A stretch of 7,036 bases of DNA from contig DASPGX010000018.1 of NCBI GenBank assembly GCA_035620375.1, positions 1 to 7,036 on the forward strand. Direction: 5' to 3'. The DNA comes from DASPGX01 sp035620375. Its GTDB lineage: Bacteria > Patescibacteriota > Minisyncoccia > 2-02-FULL-40-12 > GWA2-44-9. This document shows, piece by piece, positions 6,729 to 7,036 of this stretch. The notes below the pieces were generated by a model. The model was given only the letters and a program-made list of their open reading frames with translations, had not been told where the DNA came from and did no database searches. The translations under genes and the position numbers were made by a program. How positions within the stretch are numbered: the first letter of the stretch is position 1; every line of letters starts with the position of its first letter.

Positions 6729-6757
6729 AGAATACAATCGATTGAGCGCTTCGTCAA
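6729..6757 (-). promoter_or_regulatory. pyrH promoter with a palindrome in its spacer
   Basis: On the minus strand -35 TTGACG (6757-6752) and -10 TATTCT (6734-6729) are 17 bp apart. The perfect 10-bp palindrome CAATCGATTG (6735-6744) lies in the spacer directly against the -10 box, where a bound repressor would block RNA polymerase. The -35 begins ten bases beyond the stop of the upstream membrane protein gene. Confidence 0.75.
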
Positions 6758-6767
6758 CGCGTGCCCG

Positions 6768-7036
6768 TCAGAATAGCGGAACGCCGACGATGAGCCGGAA
6801 GACCGCCGGGATGAGCGGGAGGACCAGCGGGAACACGACGTACAGGCCGACGAACAGCCCGATGATGAACCCCATCATTCCCAGCCGCGCCATGACAATC
6901 TCGGCCCGGAACATCAGGACCGGAGAGAACAGCCCGAGCAGAAACCTGCCGTCGAACGGCGGAATCGGAATGAGGTTGAAGACGGCCAGAATGAGGTTCA
7001 GGTACACCACCATGGCCAGAATCTGCACCATGATGG
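6768..7036 (-). CDS. Site-2 protease-like (M50 family) membrane protein, C-terminal part
   Basis: The C-terminal 89 or so codons of a gene that runs off the right edge; the ATG at 7031 is probably internal, since the frame is open to the window end. NLIPIPPFDG (about residues 19-28 counted from that ATG) is the conserved N-x2-P-x2-P-x-D-G motif of site-2 proteases, whose Asp helps bind the catalytic zinc. The HExxH motif would lie upstream, outside the window. The rest is strongly hydrophobic, with two or three membrane segments (about 3-20, 50-68 and 69-85). These enzymes cut membrane proteins within the bilayer; the substrate here is unknown. RseP-type proteases are often near pyrH-frr-cdsA, but this short form looks more like the small stand-alone type. 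Stop is TGA, followed by the pyrH promoter. Confidence 0.85.
   Translation of the reverse strand, partial: IMVQILAMVVYLNLILAVFNLIPIPPFDGRFLLGLFSPVLMFRAEIVMARLGMMGFIIGLFVGLYVVFPLVLPLIPAVFRLIVGVPLF

Noticed and set aside
5778..6737. A 319-codon minus-strand frame overlapping pyrH and the start of rpsL.
   Set aside because: It is a shifted frame of pyrH, whose correct frame has all UMP kinase motifs, and it would cross the pyrH terminator and the rpsL promoter.

Overview
This window looks like core chromosomal DNA from a GC-rich bacterium, most likely a member of the Candidate Phyla Radiation (Patescibacteria, Parcubacteria-like). That placement rests on remembered protein character: an EF-Tu switch I reading RGITIALHHSEY with DAPGH in place of DCPGH, an S12 protein with about 15 extra residues before the KRGVC segment, and an S7 ending in HLAWGRK. 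It has not been tested by a search or a tree. TGA ends three reading frames, so the recoded (TGA = Gly) CPR lineages are excluded.

Every gene lies on the minus strand, so read from right to left. First comes the C-terminal end of a site-2 protease-like membrane protein, cut by the window edge. Then pyrH (UMP kinase), with its own promoter, a strong Shine-Dalgarno (SD) sequence, a GTG start and a UACG-loop terminator. Then a str-type operon: rpsL, rpsG, fusA, a small unrecognised gene, tuf, rpsJ. It closes with a perfect 14-bp hairpin. Last comes a separately promoted gene for a zinc-ribbon protein with two membrane segments. No tRNA, rRNA, CRISPR array, IS element or phage gene was seen. No gap between genes exceeds about 150 bases.

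The genes form a translation module: S12, S7 and S10 of the small subunit with EF-G and EF-Tu. rpsJ sits at the end of this operon instead of leading an S10 operon. The small gene between fusA and tuf encodes a segment resembling a Phd/YefM antitoxin core plus a coiled coil, with no toxin beside it. Three promoters share the -35 box TTGACG with a 17-bp spacer (pyrH, rpsL, and an internal one before tuf), so tuf-rpsJ can probably be transcribed separately from the rest.

The less ordinary signals are between the genes. The rpsL-rpsG and rpsG-fusA spacers are each largely one imperfect palindrome built from 7/14-bp repeats, with unrelated sequences but the same layout. All five translation-machinery genes of the operon lack a visible SD sequence, while the three other genes with visible starts have one. 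No new multi-gene system is evident. The strongest leads are the small operon gene, the palindromic spacers and the SD split.
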